This document shows positions 53,772-62,611 of a stretch of 64,000 nt of DNA, piece after piece. The stretch is from an uncultured Pelagibacteraceae bacterium (GTDB lineage: Bacteria; Pseudomonadota; Alphaproteobacteria; Pelagibacterales; Pelagibacteraceae), in contig CACOLA010000002.1 in the NCBI GenBank assembly GCA_902627935.1, positions 186,001-250,000 of the forward strand, given 5' to 3'. Both the position numbers and the translations under genes were made by a program. The first letter of the stretch is position 1. Each line of letters begins with the position of its first letter. The notes below the pieces were generated by a model, which saw only the letters and a list, made by a program, of their open reading frames with translations, searched no databases and was not told where the DNA came from.

Positions 53772-55203
53772 AATAACTAAACATTTAAAAAAAATAATAT
53801 TTTTATTTTTTCTATTAATCCCCAATAGTCTGAATGCTAATTTTTTTGAAGATATAACAAGCCAAATAACTGATAATCCTAAAAGACTTAGCTATGGTGT
53901 TTCCGTAACCGATGTTAACCAGGATGGAAATTTTGATTTTATAGTAACAGGGTTTGGTTATGTAAATTTAGCTTTGTCATATGATAAAGGAAAATTAATC
54001 AATATTATAAATCAAAAAAAATTTTCTGATGAGTTTAGAAGGACCATCGGAGTTGCTGCATGCGATATTGATAAAGATGGATACGAAGAAATATATTTTC
54101 TTAACACTGATACATATAGCGGTACAAAAAAATACTCAGATAGACTTATAGATTTTGAAAAAGATAAGTATATAGATTTATTTGAAATTGAAAAAAATCA
54201 AAGAGACCTTAACTTAACTGCTGGCAGATCAGTTGTTTGTGTCGACAGAAAAGGTGATGGAAATTATGGTGTTTATGTTGCTAATTATGGAGGACCAACA
54301 AGATTTTACGAATATACTAATGATGTAATAGTAGATAAATCTATTGAATTAAATCTTGCAAAGATTACCGGTGGTCGAGCAGTTGTAGCTGGGCACATTA
54401 TTACAGATAAGATTGATGTTTTCGCCGCTAATGAGAGAGGAGCAAATTTTTTATATAAAAATGATGATGGTAAATTTTTAGATGTAGCGAACGAATACAG
54501 AGTACAAGACATCCTTCAAAACGGTAGAGGAACTGCTTTAACTGACATTTATTACAGAGGACGATTGGATATTTTAAATGGAAATTGGGGAGGATTTCAC
54601 AGGGCTTATGTATTTAAAAATGATATATTTGAAGATATAGCTAAACCACCTTTTGATGAGCCATCAAGAATAAGAACTGTCATTTCAGCTGATTTGGATA
54701 ATGATGGTTATGACGAAGTATTCATGAATAATATTGGTGAACCAAATAAACTTTTTAAAATTTTAGATAATGGTTTAATAGAACAAATACCATTAGACGT
54801 TGGTTTAGAGCCAAATGGATATGGAACTGGAGCAGCAGTTGCTGATATAGATAATGACGGTGTTCTAGAGTTATTAGTTTCACATGGGGAAAGTTTTGAT
54901 CAACCTTTATCTCTATATAAAGCAAAAATAGGTTCTGATAGAAAATATTTAAGAGTTAAACCTTTGAATAGATACGGAGCACCTGCGAGAGGAGCTACAG
55001 TAACGCTTATTTCAAATTTAAGAAAACATTCCAAAACTATAGACGCTGGATCAGGCTATCTTTGCCAAATGGAGCCAGTTGCTCATTACGGAATTAGAGA
55101 AAAAGAAAAAAATATAAAAATTCAAATTAAATGGACTAACGGAAAAATTGAGGAGCTTTCTATTAAAGATTTAAATCAAACAGTTACTATAAAACAAAAA
55201 TAA
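53761..55203 (+). CDS. Secreted CRTAC1/UnbV-family protein with FG-GAP (VCBS) repeats
   Basis: 480 residues from a GTG overlapping the previous gene by 11 bases. A signal peptide (about residues 1-28, ending NSLNA) is clear. Calcium-binding repeats DVNQDGNFDF, DIDKDGYEEI, DLDNDGYDEV and DIDNDGVLEL indicate a beta-propeller. The C-terminus (about 395-480; NRYGAPARGATV, IKIQIKWTNGKIEEL) is the ASPIC/UnbV domain. Such proteins are extracellular or periplasmic and likely bind calcium and ligands; exact function unknown. It ends the plus-strand photolyase transcript. Confidence 0.88.
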   Translation: MKVKITKHLKKIIFLFFLLIPNSLNANFFEDITSQITDNPKRLSYGVSVTDVNQDGNFDFIVTGFGYVNLALSYDKGKLINIINQKKFSDEFRRTIGVAACDIDKDGYEEIYFLNTDTYSGTKKYSDRLIDFEKDKYIDLFEIEKNQRDLNLTAGRSVVCVDRKGDGNYGVYVANYGGPTRFYEYTNDVIVDKSIELNLAKITGGRAVVAGHIITDKIDVFAANERGANFLYKNDDGKFLDVANEYRVQDILQNGRGTALTDIYYRGRLDILNGNWGGFHRAYVFKNDIFEDIAKPPFDEPSRIRTVISADLDNDGYDEVFMNNIGEPNKLFKILDNGLIEQIPLDVGLEPNGYGTGAAVADIDNDGVLELLVSHGESFDQPLSLYKAKIGSDRKYLRVKPLNRYGAPARGATVTLISNLRKHSKTIDAGSGYLCQMEPVAHYGIREKEKNIKIQIKWTNGKIEELSIKDLNQTVTIKQK

Positions 55204-55677
55204 TTAATTTAAAGGCTGTAAAACTCTGTTTATAAAATGAATTACCCCATTTGAAACTTCAATATCTGCTGTCACAACCTCTGCCTCATTTATATAAACT
55301 ATACCATTTACTTTTTTAATTTTAACTTCTTCACCATTAATTGCTTTAAGATTGATTTCACCATTTATTTCTGAAGAAGTAATTTTTTTTGGAATAACAT
55401 GTCGACCTAATATTTTTATAAGTTTGTCTTTATTAACATCATTTAATAAACCGTAGTATGTTTTTGCACTTATTGCTGCAAATGCATCATCTAAAGGCGC
55501 AAATACTGTAAATGGTCCATTGCCTTTTAAATTCTCATTTAAGCCTGACTTAATAAGTGTTTCGTTTAACTTTGTGAATTTACCAACTTCATTTAACTTA
55601 TCAATCACATTTCCAAATGTAACTGATGGAACGAATATTATTATTAATAAGTTTATAATTAAAAATAACTTTTTCAT
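55204..55677 (-). CDS. Fasciclin-domain secreted protein
   Basis: 157 residues with a signal peptide (about 22 residues). One FAS1 domain covers the rest: LNEVGKFTKLNETLIKSGL, GNGPFTVFAPLDDAFAAI (H1 box) and NGVIHFINRVLQP (H2 box). FAS1 proteins mediate adhesion or bind small ligands; in marine bacteria they often sit in photosensing or photolyase regions. It is convergent with the UnbV gene (adjacent stops). Confidence 0.93.
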   Translation of the reverse strand: MKKLFLIINLLIIIFVPSVTFGNVIDKLNEVGKFTKLNETLIKSGLNENLKGNGPFTVFAPLDDAFAAISAKTYYGLLNDVNKDKLIKILGRHVIPKKITSSEINGEINLKAINGEEVKIKKVNGIVYINEAEVVTADIEVSNGVIHFINRVLQPLN

Positions 55678-55829
55678 TTCTGTAAAATATCCATAAATTT
55701 ATAATTTAAAAAGTTAATTAAGTGCGACAAAATTTTAAGTAAAAATTACTAATTGATGATAAATGGCAATATATAAATTGTTTGATTTAACAAGTAAAAT
55801 ATTATTTATTTATATCTCTTTTTCATTAG
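55678..55829. other. Spacer between fasciclin and cysteine-rich genes
   Basis: 152 AT-rich bases between divergent genes. It must hold promoters for both, but I see no unique match to a known operator or a convincing RNA structure. Confidence 0.4.
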
Positions 55830-56531
55830 ATGAATTATTTTAAAAATACATTCAAATTTGTGGCAATATTTATTCTAACTTTGTCTTTTTCAAATATCTC
55901 AATTTCCTCAGAAAAGAATTATTATAAAGATTTGATTACTGATTGGGCTAGAATTTTTCCAGATCAAAATAGAAATGCCGCTGGTCCAAAATTTTTTAAA
56001 TATATAATTGACAAAGAAATTACTTATAAAGATTTCGTCGAATATAATAAGTTGTACTGTGCAGTATCAGGATCACTAATTGATCCAAATAGTGAACCAG
56101 ATTTTCTGTTTGCTAAAGAAATGGTGACGAATAAAAAAATTTGTGGAAATTATTATAAATGCTGTGTTCCGTGCTCATGTGATATTATGAAGTATTCTAA
56201 AGTCCAAAAAATGAAATACCAATTTAAAGATGGTGAAAAAGAATTTTTTGTTTTCACGATTAAAAACCCTTGTAATAAAAAAGATTTTCCAAACAGGGTC
56301 AATAAAGATTATTTTTGTGATGGTAAAAAAATTAACAATAAACAAGTATACAAAATAAATGATCGAATAGTGATAGGTTTATTTCACAATGGCAAGAGAT
56401 GTGAGAAAGGTGAGATTGATAAAGTTAAAAGCCATTACATAACAGGCGAATATTGCGAATTAAGAAATAATACACCTTTAGAAAATTTAGAAGCTGGTAT
56501 GGGTGATATTTTCATAAAACTTGCAAAATAA
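55830..56531 (+). CDS. Unknown cysteine-rich secreted protein
   Basis: 233 residues; no family recognised. A signal peptide (about residues 1-26, ending SISS) is followed by a mature part with ten cysteines in total, including KCCVPCSC near residue 111. An even number of cysteines suggests disulfides formed in the periplasm. The sequence contains TDWARIFPDQNRNAAGPKFF early on. The gene is free-standing, with 152 bases upstream and 80 downstream. Confidence 0.75.
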   Translation: MNYFKNTFKFVAIFILTLSFSNISISSEKNYYKDLITDWARIFPDQNRNAAGPKFFKYIIDKEITYKDFVEYNKLYCAVSGSLIDPNSEPDFLFAKEMVTNKKICGNYYKCCVPCSCDIMKYSKVQKMKYQFKDGEKEFFVFTIKNPCNKKDFPNRVNKDYFCDGKKINNKQVYKINDRIVIGLFHNGKRCEKGEIDKVKSHYITGEYCELRNNTPLENLEAGMGDIFIKLAK

Positions 56532-56611
56532 AAATTTTATAGAAATTAAAAGCTCGTAAGTATAATAGTTTGATATTGTTAAAAAATTTATTCTAAGTTA
56601 AATATAAAATA

Positions 56612-57331
56612 TTGAATATTATCATTTTACAACACATTAAAATCGAAGACCCTGGTTACATAAAAGATCTTATGTTAGCAGATGGAATAAATCTTCATAC
56701 AGTTGAATTAGATGAAGGAGAAAAAATTCCTAGTGATTTAAGTCAATTTAATGGAATGTTTTGCATGGGCGGTCCAATGGATACTTATATGGAAAAAGAA
56801 TATCCCTGGCTAATTAATGAAAAAAAAAGGATTAAAGAGTTTGTTGTTGATCTAAAAAAACCTTATTTAGGTTTTTGTCTGGGATGTCAGCTTTTAGGTG
56901 AAGTAATTGGAGGAAAAGTAGTAAAGTCTACTCCTGCAGAAATTGGTATGATGGATATCAATTTTACTAATGAAAAAAATCAAGACAATTTATTTTCTCA
57001 ATTTCCTAACAAAATTAAAAGTTTGCAATGGCATTCATATGAGGTTCAAGGAATAGAATATAATAAAGAAGTTACTTTATTAGCCTCATCTCCTGTTACT
57101 AAATTTCAAATTTTCAAATATCAAGATCATGCTTATGGGATCCAGTTTCATATAGAAATCAAAGACACAACGGTTAATGAGTGGGGATGTGTCCCTGAAT
57201 ACAAAAAGGCATTAGAAGATCAATTAGGAGATGGTGCATTAAAAAAATTTGATCAATCAGCAAAAGAAAATATGACTGATATGAATAATTATTCTAAGAT
57301 TCTTTATGATAATTTTAAAAAACTTTTATGA
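56612..57331 (+). CDS. Class I glutamine amidotransferase-like protein
   Basis: 239 residues from a TTG start. The class I triad is intact: nucleophile in YLGFCLGCQLLGEVIG (Cys near residue 90) and histidine/glutamate in YGIQFHIEIK. It belongs to the GMP-synthase-like stand-alone amidotransferase group, which includes enzymes cleaving gamma-glutamyl compounds. The synthase partner and substrate are unknown. The next gene overlaps it by 4 bases. Confidence 0.88.
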   Translation: MNIIILQHIKIEDPGYIKDLMLADGINLHTVELDEGEKIPSDLSQFNGMFCMGGPMDTYMEKEYPWLINEKKRIKEFVVDLKKPYLGFCLGCQLLGEVIGGKVVKSTPAEIGMMDINFTNEKNQDNLFSQFPNKIKSLQWHSYEVQGIEYNKEVTLLASSPVTKFQIFKYQDHAYGIQFHIEIKDTTVNEWGCVPEYKKALEDQLGDGALKKFDQSAKENMTDMNNYSKILYDNFKKLL

Positions 57332-57549
57332 ATAATAAAATTTTTGAATGGACAGGGGTTATCACCGCAATATTGTATTCATTGTTTGTAGCTATGAATA
57401 TTGGTATAGAGTTTTTTGGTTTTTGCTTATTACTTATATCTGCTATCTTAATTGGAATTTGGGCTTATAGGGGTGGTCATAGAGGAATCTTATTTTTACA
57501 ATTTTTTTACGCGACAGCTGGAATTATTGGAATGTTCAGGTGGTTTTAA
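57328..57549 (+). CDS. Small unknown membrane protein
   Basis: 73 residues with three hydrophobic segments (about 8-24, 28-47 and 55-70) joined by a short RGGHRG loop. I cannot name the family. It is coupled to the amidotransferase gene (4-base overlap) and its stop overlaps the convergent photolyase-like gene by 4 bases. Confidence 0.7.
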   Translation: MNNKIFEWTGVITAILYSLFVAMNIGIEFFGFCLLLISAILIGIWAYRGGHRGILFLQFFYATAGIIGMFRWF

Positions 57550-58688
57550 TTAAAAGTTGAAATTATTTTAGGAATATAACTTTTAAAATTAAAGAAACCC
57601 TTGTTGCAATATTGCCATGAATACTGATCAAGTTTTCTATATAAAAAATTTTTATTTATATTATTTGAGTTTAAGTAATCTAAGCTCTCACCTACCGTTG
57701 GGTACAAAGCACAACTATTTTCAATATCTTTTATTTCACTTATATCGATGACCTCACAATCGATAGAATTATTTTTTAATCTTTGTTCCTGATCTTTGAT
57801 AAGAAGAGATTTAAACTTCAATACTTTTTCATTTAATTTGATAGATCTATTTTCATTTTTATTTGAAATTAAATAAATCTTTTTAAATTTATCATTCTTA
57901 AAATCAGTGATTTCAAAAGAGAGATTATTTTCAAAAATCAATAAATTTTTATTTTCAATATTTTGAGGATTGTTAAAATTTTTTTTGATTATTGAGTAAG
58001 TTTTTTCAGATATTTTTGGGGGTGCGCTTTCATTCAATTTAATATTGTCAAATCTGTTATTAGTGAATTTTTTGATATTCCATTCACTTGCCAAGTAATG
58101 TTTTCCTTGGGTTTGAATACCGGCAACCCATCTCCATCCAAGGGTATTTGATGCGGTATCTCCATCGAAAAGGTACTGCATAAAAAATTCAGCACCTAAT
58201 TGCCAAGGTAATTCTAAAGTAAAAATCCAAATGCTAGCAAACCACATTCTTGAGTGATTATGCAAGTAATTGTTTTGTTTTAATTCGTTTACCCATGTAT
58301 TAAAACATTCTATTCTTGTCTTACCTTCAATCGCATTTAAGTAATTTTCATTATTTTTATAATCATTTCTCAATTGTTTTAATTCAATTAAATAATCTAA
58401 CCAAACATTAGGTCGCAATTCTAGCCAGCCTTTCCAATATGTTCTCCATAAAACTTCCTGAATAAATTTTTCATTTTTTGAAAAAGAAAATTTGTTAAGT
58501 GATTTTTTAATTACTTCCTCTTCGCTTATAATACCGTGAGTTATGTAAGGTGACAGACATGAAATGTTTGATCTATTTTCTGGTCCAAAATCAAAGTTTC
58601 TTAACTTTGCGTAGTCCGAAAGATTTTTTTCAATAAAATGACTTAATTTTTCAATGGCTTCTTTTCTCGAACTTTTAAATTCCATCAC
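57546..58688 (-). CDS. Photolyase-like FAD protein with FAD domain first (apparent circular permutation)
   Basis: 380 residues. Residues about 5-210 are a photolyase/cryptochrome FAD-binding domain: FIQEVLWRTYWKGWLE (75-90), NYLHNHSRMWFASIWIF (140-156), FDGDTASNTLGWRWVAGIQT (174-193). The usual N-terminal antenna-binding alpha/beta domain is missing, but residues about 247-340 look alpha/beta (NLLIFENNLSFE, KKIYLISNKNE, CEVIDISEI), as though that domain moved to the C-terminus. argG ends one base upstream, so no domain is lost to a frameshift. Repair versus signalling function is open. Confidence 0.82.
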   Translation of the reverse strand: MMEFKSSRKEAIEKLSHFIEKNLSDYAKLRNFDFGPENRSNISCLSPYITHGIISEEEVIKKSLNKFSFSKNEKFIQEVLWRTYWKGWLELRPNVWLDYLIELKQLRNDYKNNENYLNAIEGKTRIECFNTWVNELKQNNYLHNHSRMWFASIWIFTLELPWQLGAEFFMQYLFDGDTASNTLGWRWVAGIQTQGKHYLASEWNIKKFTNNRFDNIKLNESAPPKISEKTYSIIKKNFNNPQNIENKNLLIFENNLSFEITDFKNDKFKKIYLISNKNENRSIKLNEKVLKFKSLLIKDQEQRLKNNSIDCEVIDISEIKDIENSCALYPTVGESLDYLNSNNINKNFLYRKLDQYSWQYCNKGFFNFKSYIPKIISTFN

Positions 58689-58689
58689 A

Positions 58690-59877
58690 TTATGACCTTA
58701 ATTTTTTTTTGTGATAATTAATAAATCTCTCAATATTAGATTTATTAAAATTTTTATTTTCCTCAAAAGAAACTTTTTTCACTGAATAAGCTGAGCTTTT
58801 AGTTTGTCTAGAAATGATTATTATGTTACCCTTATAAAGTTTAAGTTTTATTGATCCGTTAACCTTATTTTTTTTAAAATCTATAATTTTCTGAAGTTTA
58901 ATTCTTTCTTTTGAATACCAGTAACCATTATAAATCAGTTCTGCGTATCTAGGCATTATTTGCTCTTTTCTATGCATGGTTTTTTTATCTAAATTTATCG
59001 ATTCTATTGCTCTGTGAGCCTGGATTAATAATGTACCACCAGGAGTTTCGTACACACCTCTTGATTTAATCCCAATAAATCTATTTTCAACCAAGTCCAC
59101 TCTCCCTATTCCATTCTTTCCAGCAAGTTGATTAAGTTTATCTAATAACTTTGATGGAGATAATTTTTTTCCATTAATTCCTATTGGATTACTATTTTTA
59201 AAATTAATTGTTACAAATGAAGGCTTGTTTGGAGCTTTCTCAGGAGAGGTGGTTCTTTGAAAAATGAATTCTGGAGCAGAATTTTTAAGATTTTCTAACA
59301 CTTTGCCTTCAGTTGATGTGTGAAACAAATTATCATCAACCGAAAAAGGTGGGGCACCTTTTTTGTCTTTCGGAATTTCTATCTTATGTTTTTTTGCGTA
59401 GTTTATTAAATCAGTTCTAGACTTTAATTTCCAAATTCTCCAAGGAGCTAAAATTTTTATATTAGGCCCAAAATAATGATATCCAAGTTCAAATCTAACC
59501 TGGTCGTTTCCTTTACCTGTTGCACCATGACATACAGCAAATGCTTTAAATTTTTTTGCTATTCTTATTTGATCTTTTGCAATTAGCGGACGGGCAATTG
59601 AGGTTCCTAATAAATAAATTCCTTCATAAATTGCATGTCCTCTCACCATTGGGTAGACATAATTCTTAACAAAATCATCTTTTAAATCTTGAATAATGAT
59701 ATTTTTAACACCAAATTTTTTTGCATTACGCAATATTTTTTTTTTATCAATTTTTTGACCTATATCTGCTGTGTAACAAATAATCTCAGCATTATAATTT
59801 TCTTGAAGCCATTTTAAAATTATAGATGTATCCAAACCTCCGGAGTAAGCTAATACAATTTTTTTTTTTGATTTCAT
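58690..59877 (-). CDS. argG: Argininosuccinate synthase
   Basis: 395 residues. It joins citrulline and aspartate in arginine synthesis using ATP. The PP-loop VLAYSGGLDTSIILKWL (residues 7-23) and GCTGKGND-equivalent HGATGKGNDQVRFEL are conserved, with TPGGTLL later. It is one base upstream of the photolyase-like gene and 3 bases downstream of the IalB-family gene; grouping with these looks incidental. Confidence 0.97.
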   Translation of the reverse strand: MKSKKKIVLAYSGGLDTSIILKWLQENYNAEIICYTADIGQKIDKKKILRNAKKFGVKNIIIQDLKDDFVKNYVYPMVRGHAIYEGIYLLGTSIARPLIAKDQIRIAKKFKAFAVCHGATGKGNDQVRFELGYHYFGPNIKILAPWRIWKLKSRTDLINYAKKHKIEIPKDKKGAPPFSVDDNLFHTSTEGKVLENLKNSAPEFIFQRTTSPEKAPNKPSFVTINFKNSNPIGINGKKLSPSKLLDKLNQLAGKNGIGRVDLVENRFIGIKSRGVYETPGGTLLIQAHRAIESINLDKKTMHRKEQIMPRYAELIYNGYWYSKERIKLQKIIDFKKNKVNGSIKLKLYKGNIIIISRQTKSSAYSVKKVSFEENKNFNKSNIERFINYHKKKLRS

Positions 59878-59880
59878 TTA

Positions 59881-60393
59881 CTAGCTGCAGGCTTTTTTCG
59901 CAGCGTTGTAAGCTTTTGTAAAACCCAATAGTGAGTAATGATCAATAGTTTGAGATCCCTTTTGATTATACCCTGTTATCATTATTCTTGATCCCTTTTT
60001 CATTATTTTTACCATTTTTTTCTCAATTTTATTATCAGCAATCCAAGCAAAGCCTTGTTGAACAATATCAAATTTAATTTTATTTTTTCCAGATGTTGCA
60101 GTAACAGTATTTTTTTTATTAAAATCATAACCAGGACTTGTACTTATTTCATCTTTAATTTTCTCACTAGGTCTAAAAGTTACAAATAATCTAGCCTCTC
60201 TTTTATTTGACTTCGGTGCTTGTAAAACAGGAGAAGATTGGGCAAAACACACGGTACCAGACGGCTCAACTGTAACCATGGTTTTCCAGTCTTTAAATTT
60301 TCCTATTTGTTTGAGTTCTTCAGCATTTACTGATTGAAAAGTAATTAAAAAAAAAGCCGAAAGTAAAATATTAATTTTTTTAATCATGGACAA
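59881..60393 (-). CDS. IalB-family periplasmic protein
   Basis: 170 residues with a signal peptide (about 24 residues). The mature part follows the invasion-associated locus B family: FKDWKTMV, CFAQSSP, ARLFVTFRPSEK, GYDF, GFAWIADN, IMKKGSRIMITGYNQKGSQT, IDHYSLLGFTKAYNAAKKAC. Two cysteines could form a disulfide. In Bartonella IalB is linked to erythrocyte invasion, but in free-living Alphaproteobacteria it is a general periplasmic protein of unknown role. Its start overlaps the aldo/keto reductase gene by 10 bases. Confidence 0.86.
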   Translation of the reverse strand: MSMIKKINILLSAFFLITFQSVNAEELKQIGKFKDWKTMVTVEPSGTVCFAQSSPVLQAPKSNKREARLFVTFRPSEKIKDEISTSPGYDFNKKNTVTATSGKNKIKFDIVQQGFAWIADNKIEKKMVKIMKKGSRIMITGYNQKGSQTIDHYSLLGFTKAYNAAKKACS

Positions 60394-61421
60394 GGATTAG
60401 GATAAATTTTTTGAATTTCATTGATTTCAGCAATAATTTCATCTGTTAATTTTATATTTACACTTTCTATATTAGTTTTCAACTGGTCCATTTTTGTTGC
60501 ACCGATTATTACGGAAGTTACAAATGGTTGTATCTCTAAAAATTTAAGTGACATCTGTGCTAAATCTAATTTATTTTTTTTTGCTATTTCAAAATAAGCG
60601 TTTATTGCTTTCTCTGAGTTAGGTTTATTATATCTAGTCCAAAAATCTTTATGCAGTTCTATCCTCGATCCTTTAGGTAATTGATTATTTCTATATTTTC
60701 CTGATAAATATCCACATGCAAGTGGAGAATAGGCTAAAAGTCCAGCTTTTTCTCTCACGGATATTTCAGCTAGACCAACCTCGTAAGATCTATTCAATAA
60801 ATTATAGGGATTTTGTACCGAAAGCATTCTTGGAAGATTGTTTTTTTCAGAAATTTCTAAAAACTTTGATAATCCCCATGGTGTCTCATTTGAAAGACCA
60901 ACATATCTTATTTTTCCTTGTTGCTTAAATTTATCAAGATTTTCTAAGATATCTTCAAATTTAGTCCATTCATCATCATTATTGTGCTCATAACCTAATT
61001 TTCCGAAAAAGTTTGTATTTCTTTCTGGCCAATGAAGTTGATACAAGTCAATATAATCTGTCTTTAATCTTTTTAAACTTCCCTCCAAAGCTTCTGTGAT
61101 ATTTTTTTTTCCAAATTGATTTCCACCACCCCTTACATATTCTCTCATTGGCCCACATACTTTTGATGCAAGAATTATTTTTTGTCTCTTCTTATTTTTT
61201 TCGAACCAATTTCCAATTATTTCCTCAGTTCTTCCAAAAGTCTCTTCCCTAGGAGGAATAGAATAAATTTCTGCCGTATCCCAAAAATTTACACCTTGAT
61301 CTAGAGCAAAACTCATCTGCTGAAACCCTTCTTCTTGAGTATTTTGTTCACCCCAGGTCATAGTGCCGAGACAAATTGTACTCACATCAATATCAGTATT
61401 TCCTAATTTTTTGTAATTCAT
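60384..61421 (-). CDS. Aldo/keto reductase (Tas-like)
   Basis: 345 residues, an NADPH-dependent TIM barrel. LGNTDIDVSTICLGTMTWGE (start), FWDTAEIYSIPPREETFGRTE (Asp/Tyr of the tetrad), ILASKV (Lys), YIDLYQLHWPERN (His) and GATKMDQL (cofactor loop) are all visible. The TAEIYSIPP insertion matches the Tas/YajO-type group. Natural substrate unknown; a general carbonyl-detoxifying role is likely. Confidence 0.93.
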   Translation of the reverse strand: MNYKKLGNTDIDVSTICLGTMTWGEQNTQEEGFQQMSFALDQGVNFWDTAEIYSIPPREETFGRTEEIIGNWFEKNKKRQKIILASKVCGPMREYVRGGGNQFGKKNITEALEGSLKRLKTDYIDLYQLHWPERNTNFFGKLGYEHNNDDEWTKFEDILENLDKFKQQGKIRYVGLSNETPWGLSKFLEISEKNNLPRMLSVQNPYNLLNRSYEVGLAEISVREKAGLLAYSPLACGYLSGKYRNNQLPKGSRIELHKDFWTRYNKPNSEKAINAYFEIAKKNKLDLAQMSLKFLEIQPFVTSVIIGATKMDQLKTNIESVNIKLTDEIIAEINEIQKIYPNPCP

Positions 61422-61501
61422 TGAGGATAATTGTCTTAATTTTTATTTATCTTTTAAGGTATCTTGAATAATTAGTAAAAGACTATTATATATTTTAAAT
61501 C

Positions 61502-62263
61502 ATGGAATTTAATAAAAAGGAAATTTTAAACAGAGCCAAAGTTGCCCAACAATCTACAGCAGTAATGGATGAGGGCTTAAGAGCCTATATGCTTAAAGTA
61601 TATAACTACATGGCAACTGGGATTTTATTAACAGGCATTATTGCACTACTTACTTTTAAACTATCTGTAGTTACAAATGATGCTGGGTCTATCGTTGCTC
61701 TTACTCAAATTGGAAATGCAATTTACATGTCAGGTCTTAAATGGATAGTAATGTTGGCCCCTTTAGGAATTGTTTTTTACATGAGTTTTGGAATAAATAA
61801 AATGAGTGCTTCAAAAGCTCAAACTACCTTTTGGGTGTTTGCTGCTTTAATGGGATTGTCCTTATCATCAATTTTGCTCGTTTACACTGGTATGAGTATC
61901 ACGAGAGTATTTTTTATTTGTTCAGCTACTTTTGGGGCTATGAGTATTTACGGTTATACCACAAAAAGAGACCTTACTAAACTTGGATCTTTTCTTATGA
62001 TGGGATTAATTGGAATTATAATCGCTTCGATAGTTAATATTTTTATGAAGTCGTCGATGATGTATTTTGTTATTTCAATTTTAGGTGTTCTTATTTTTGT
62101 TGGTCTAACAGCTTATGATACTCAAAAAATAAAAAATATGTATGTAGCTAATGAGGATGGTGAAACTATGGGTAAAAAAGCTGTGATGGGAGCTTTAACA
62201 CTATACCTTGATTTCATAAATTTATTCATAATGCTTCTAAGGCTATTCGGGCAAAGAAGATAA
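61502..62263 (+). CDS. Bax inhibitor-1/YccA-family membrane protein
   Basis: 253 residues with seven predicted membrane segments starting near residue 33. GLRAYMLKVYNYMATGILLTG at the start, ASIVNIFMKSSMMYFVISILGVL and FVGLTAYDTQKIKNMY near the end are BI-1 motifs, with the final LYLDFINLFIMLLRLFG. Bacterial relatives (YetJ/YbhL) leak calcium in a pH-dependent way or bind FtsH. Function here is inferred only from family. Confidence 0.95.
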   Translation: MEFNKKEILNRAKVAQQSTAVMDEGLRAYMLKVYNYMATGILLTGIIALLTFKLSVVTNDAGSIVALTQIGNAIYMSGLKWIVMLAPLGIVFYMSFGINKMSASKAQTTFWVFAALMGLSLSSILLVYTGMSITRVFFICSATFGAMSIYGYTTKRDLTKLGSFLMMGLIGIIIASIVNIFMKSSMMYFVISILGVLIFVGLTAYDTQKIKNMYVANEDGETMGKKAVMGALTLYLDFINLFIMLLRLFGQRR

Positions 62264-62272
62264 ATATTTTTA

Positions 62273-62611
62273 CTAAAGTTTTTTCCAATTAGTATTTTTT
62301 ATTAAGTTTTCTAATCCAATTGAATTCTTTAGAACTTTTCCATTTGTATCAGTAATAAGATATTTAAAATTTTTATTTTTAGGTTTAAAATTTTTACAAA
62401 TTTTATATAAAGCATTTTCTGTTGCATTCTTAAATACACTAAAACTAACCTGTTTACTTGAAATACTTAACCCATAATCTTTCCATGAACCTTCGGAAAC
62501 CATCTTTGCATATAAATTTAATATTATTTTCAGCTCTTCTTTTTCAAAAAAATGTTTTTCTTCAATTTTATTATGAGTATTATTAATAACTAATTTTAGA
62601 TTATTATTCAT
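62273..62611 (-). CDS. DUF2794 protein
   Basis: 112 residues. The core matches DUF2794, a family almost restricted to Alphaproteobacteria: FEKEELKIILNLYAKMVSEG (start), SWKDYGLSI, VSFSVFKNATENALYKI and DTNGKVLKNS. Function unknown. It overlaps yciB by 8 bases. The N-terminal 20 residues are variable. Confidence 0.88.
   Translation of the reverse strand: MNNNLKLVINNTHNKIEEKHFFEKEELKIILNLYAKMVSEGSWKDYGLSISSKQVSFSVFKNATENALYKICKNFKPKNKNFKYLITDTNGKVLKNSIGLENLIKNTNWKKL

Noticed and set aside
55763-55843. A 26-codon ORF in the spacer before the cysteine-rich gene.
   Set aside because: It overlaps the start of the next gene out of frame, has no ribosome-binding sequence and an unremarkable composition; chance is likely.
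57546-58688. The second photolyase-like gene as a truncated pseudogene.
   Set aside because: argG ends one base upstream and the reading frame is intact with a well-formed extra C-terminal region, so no missing N-terminal part can be recovered.
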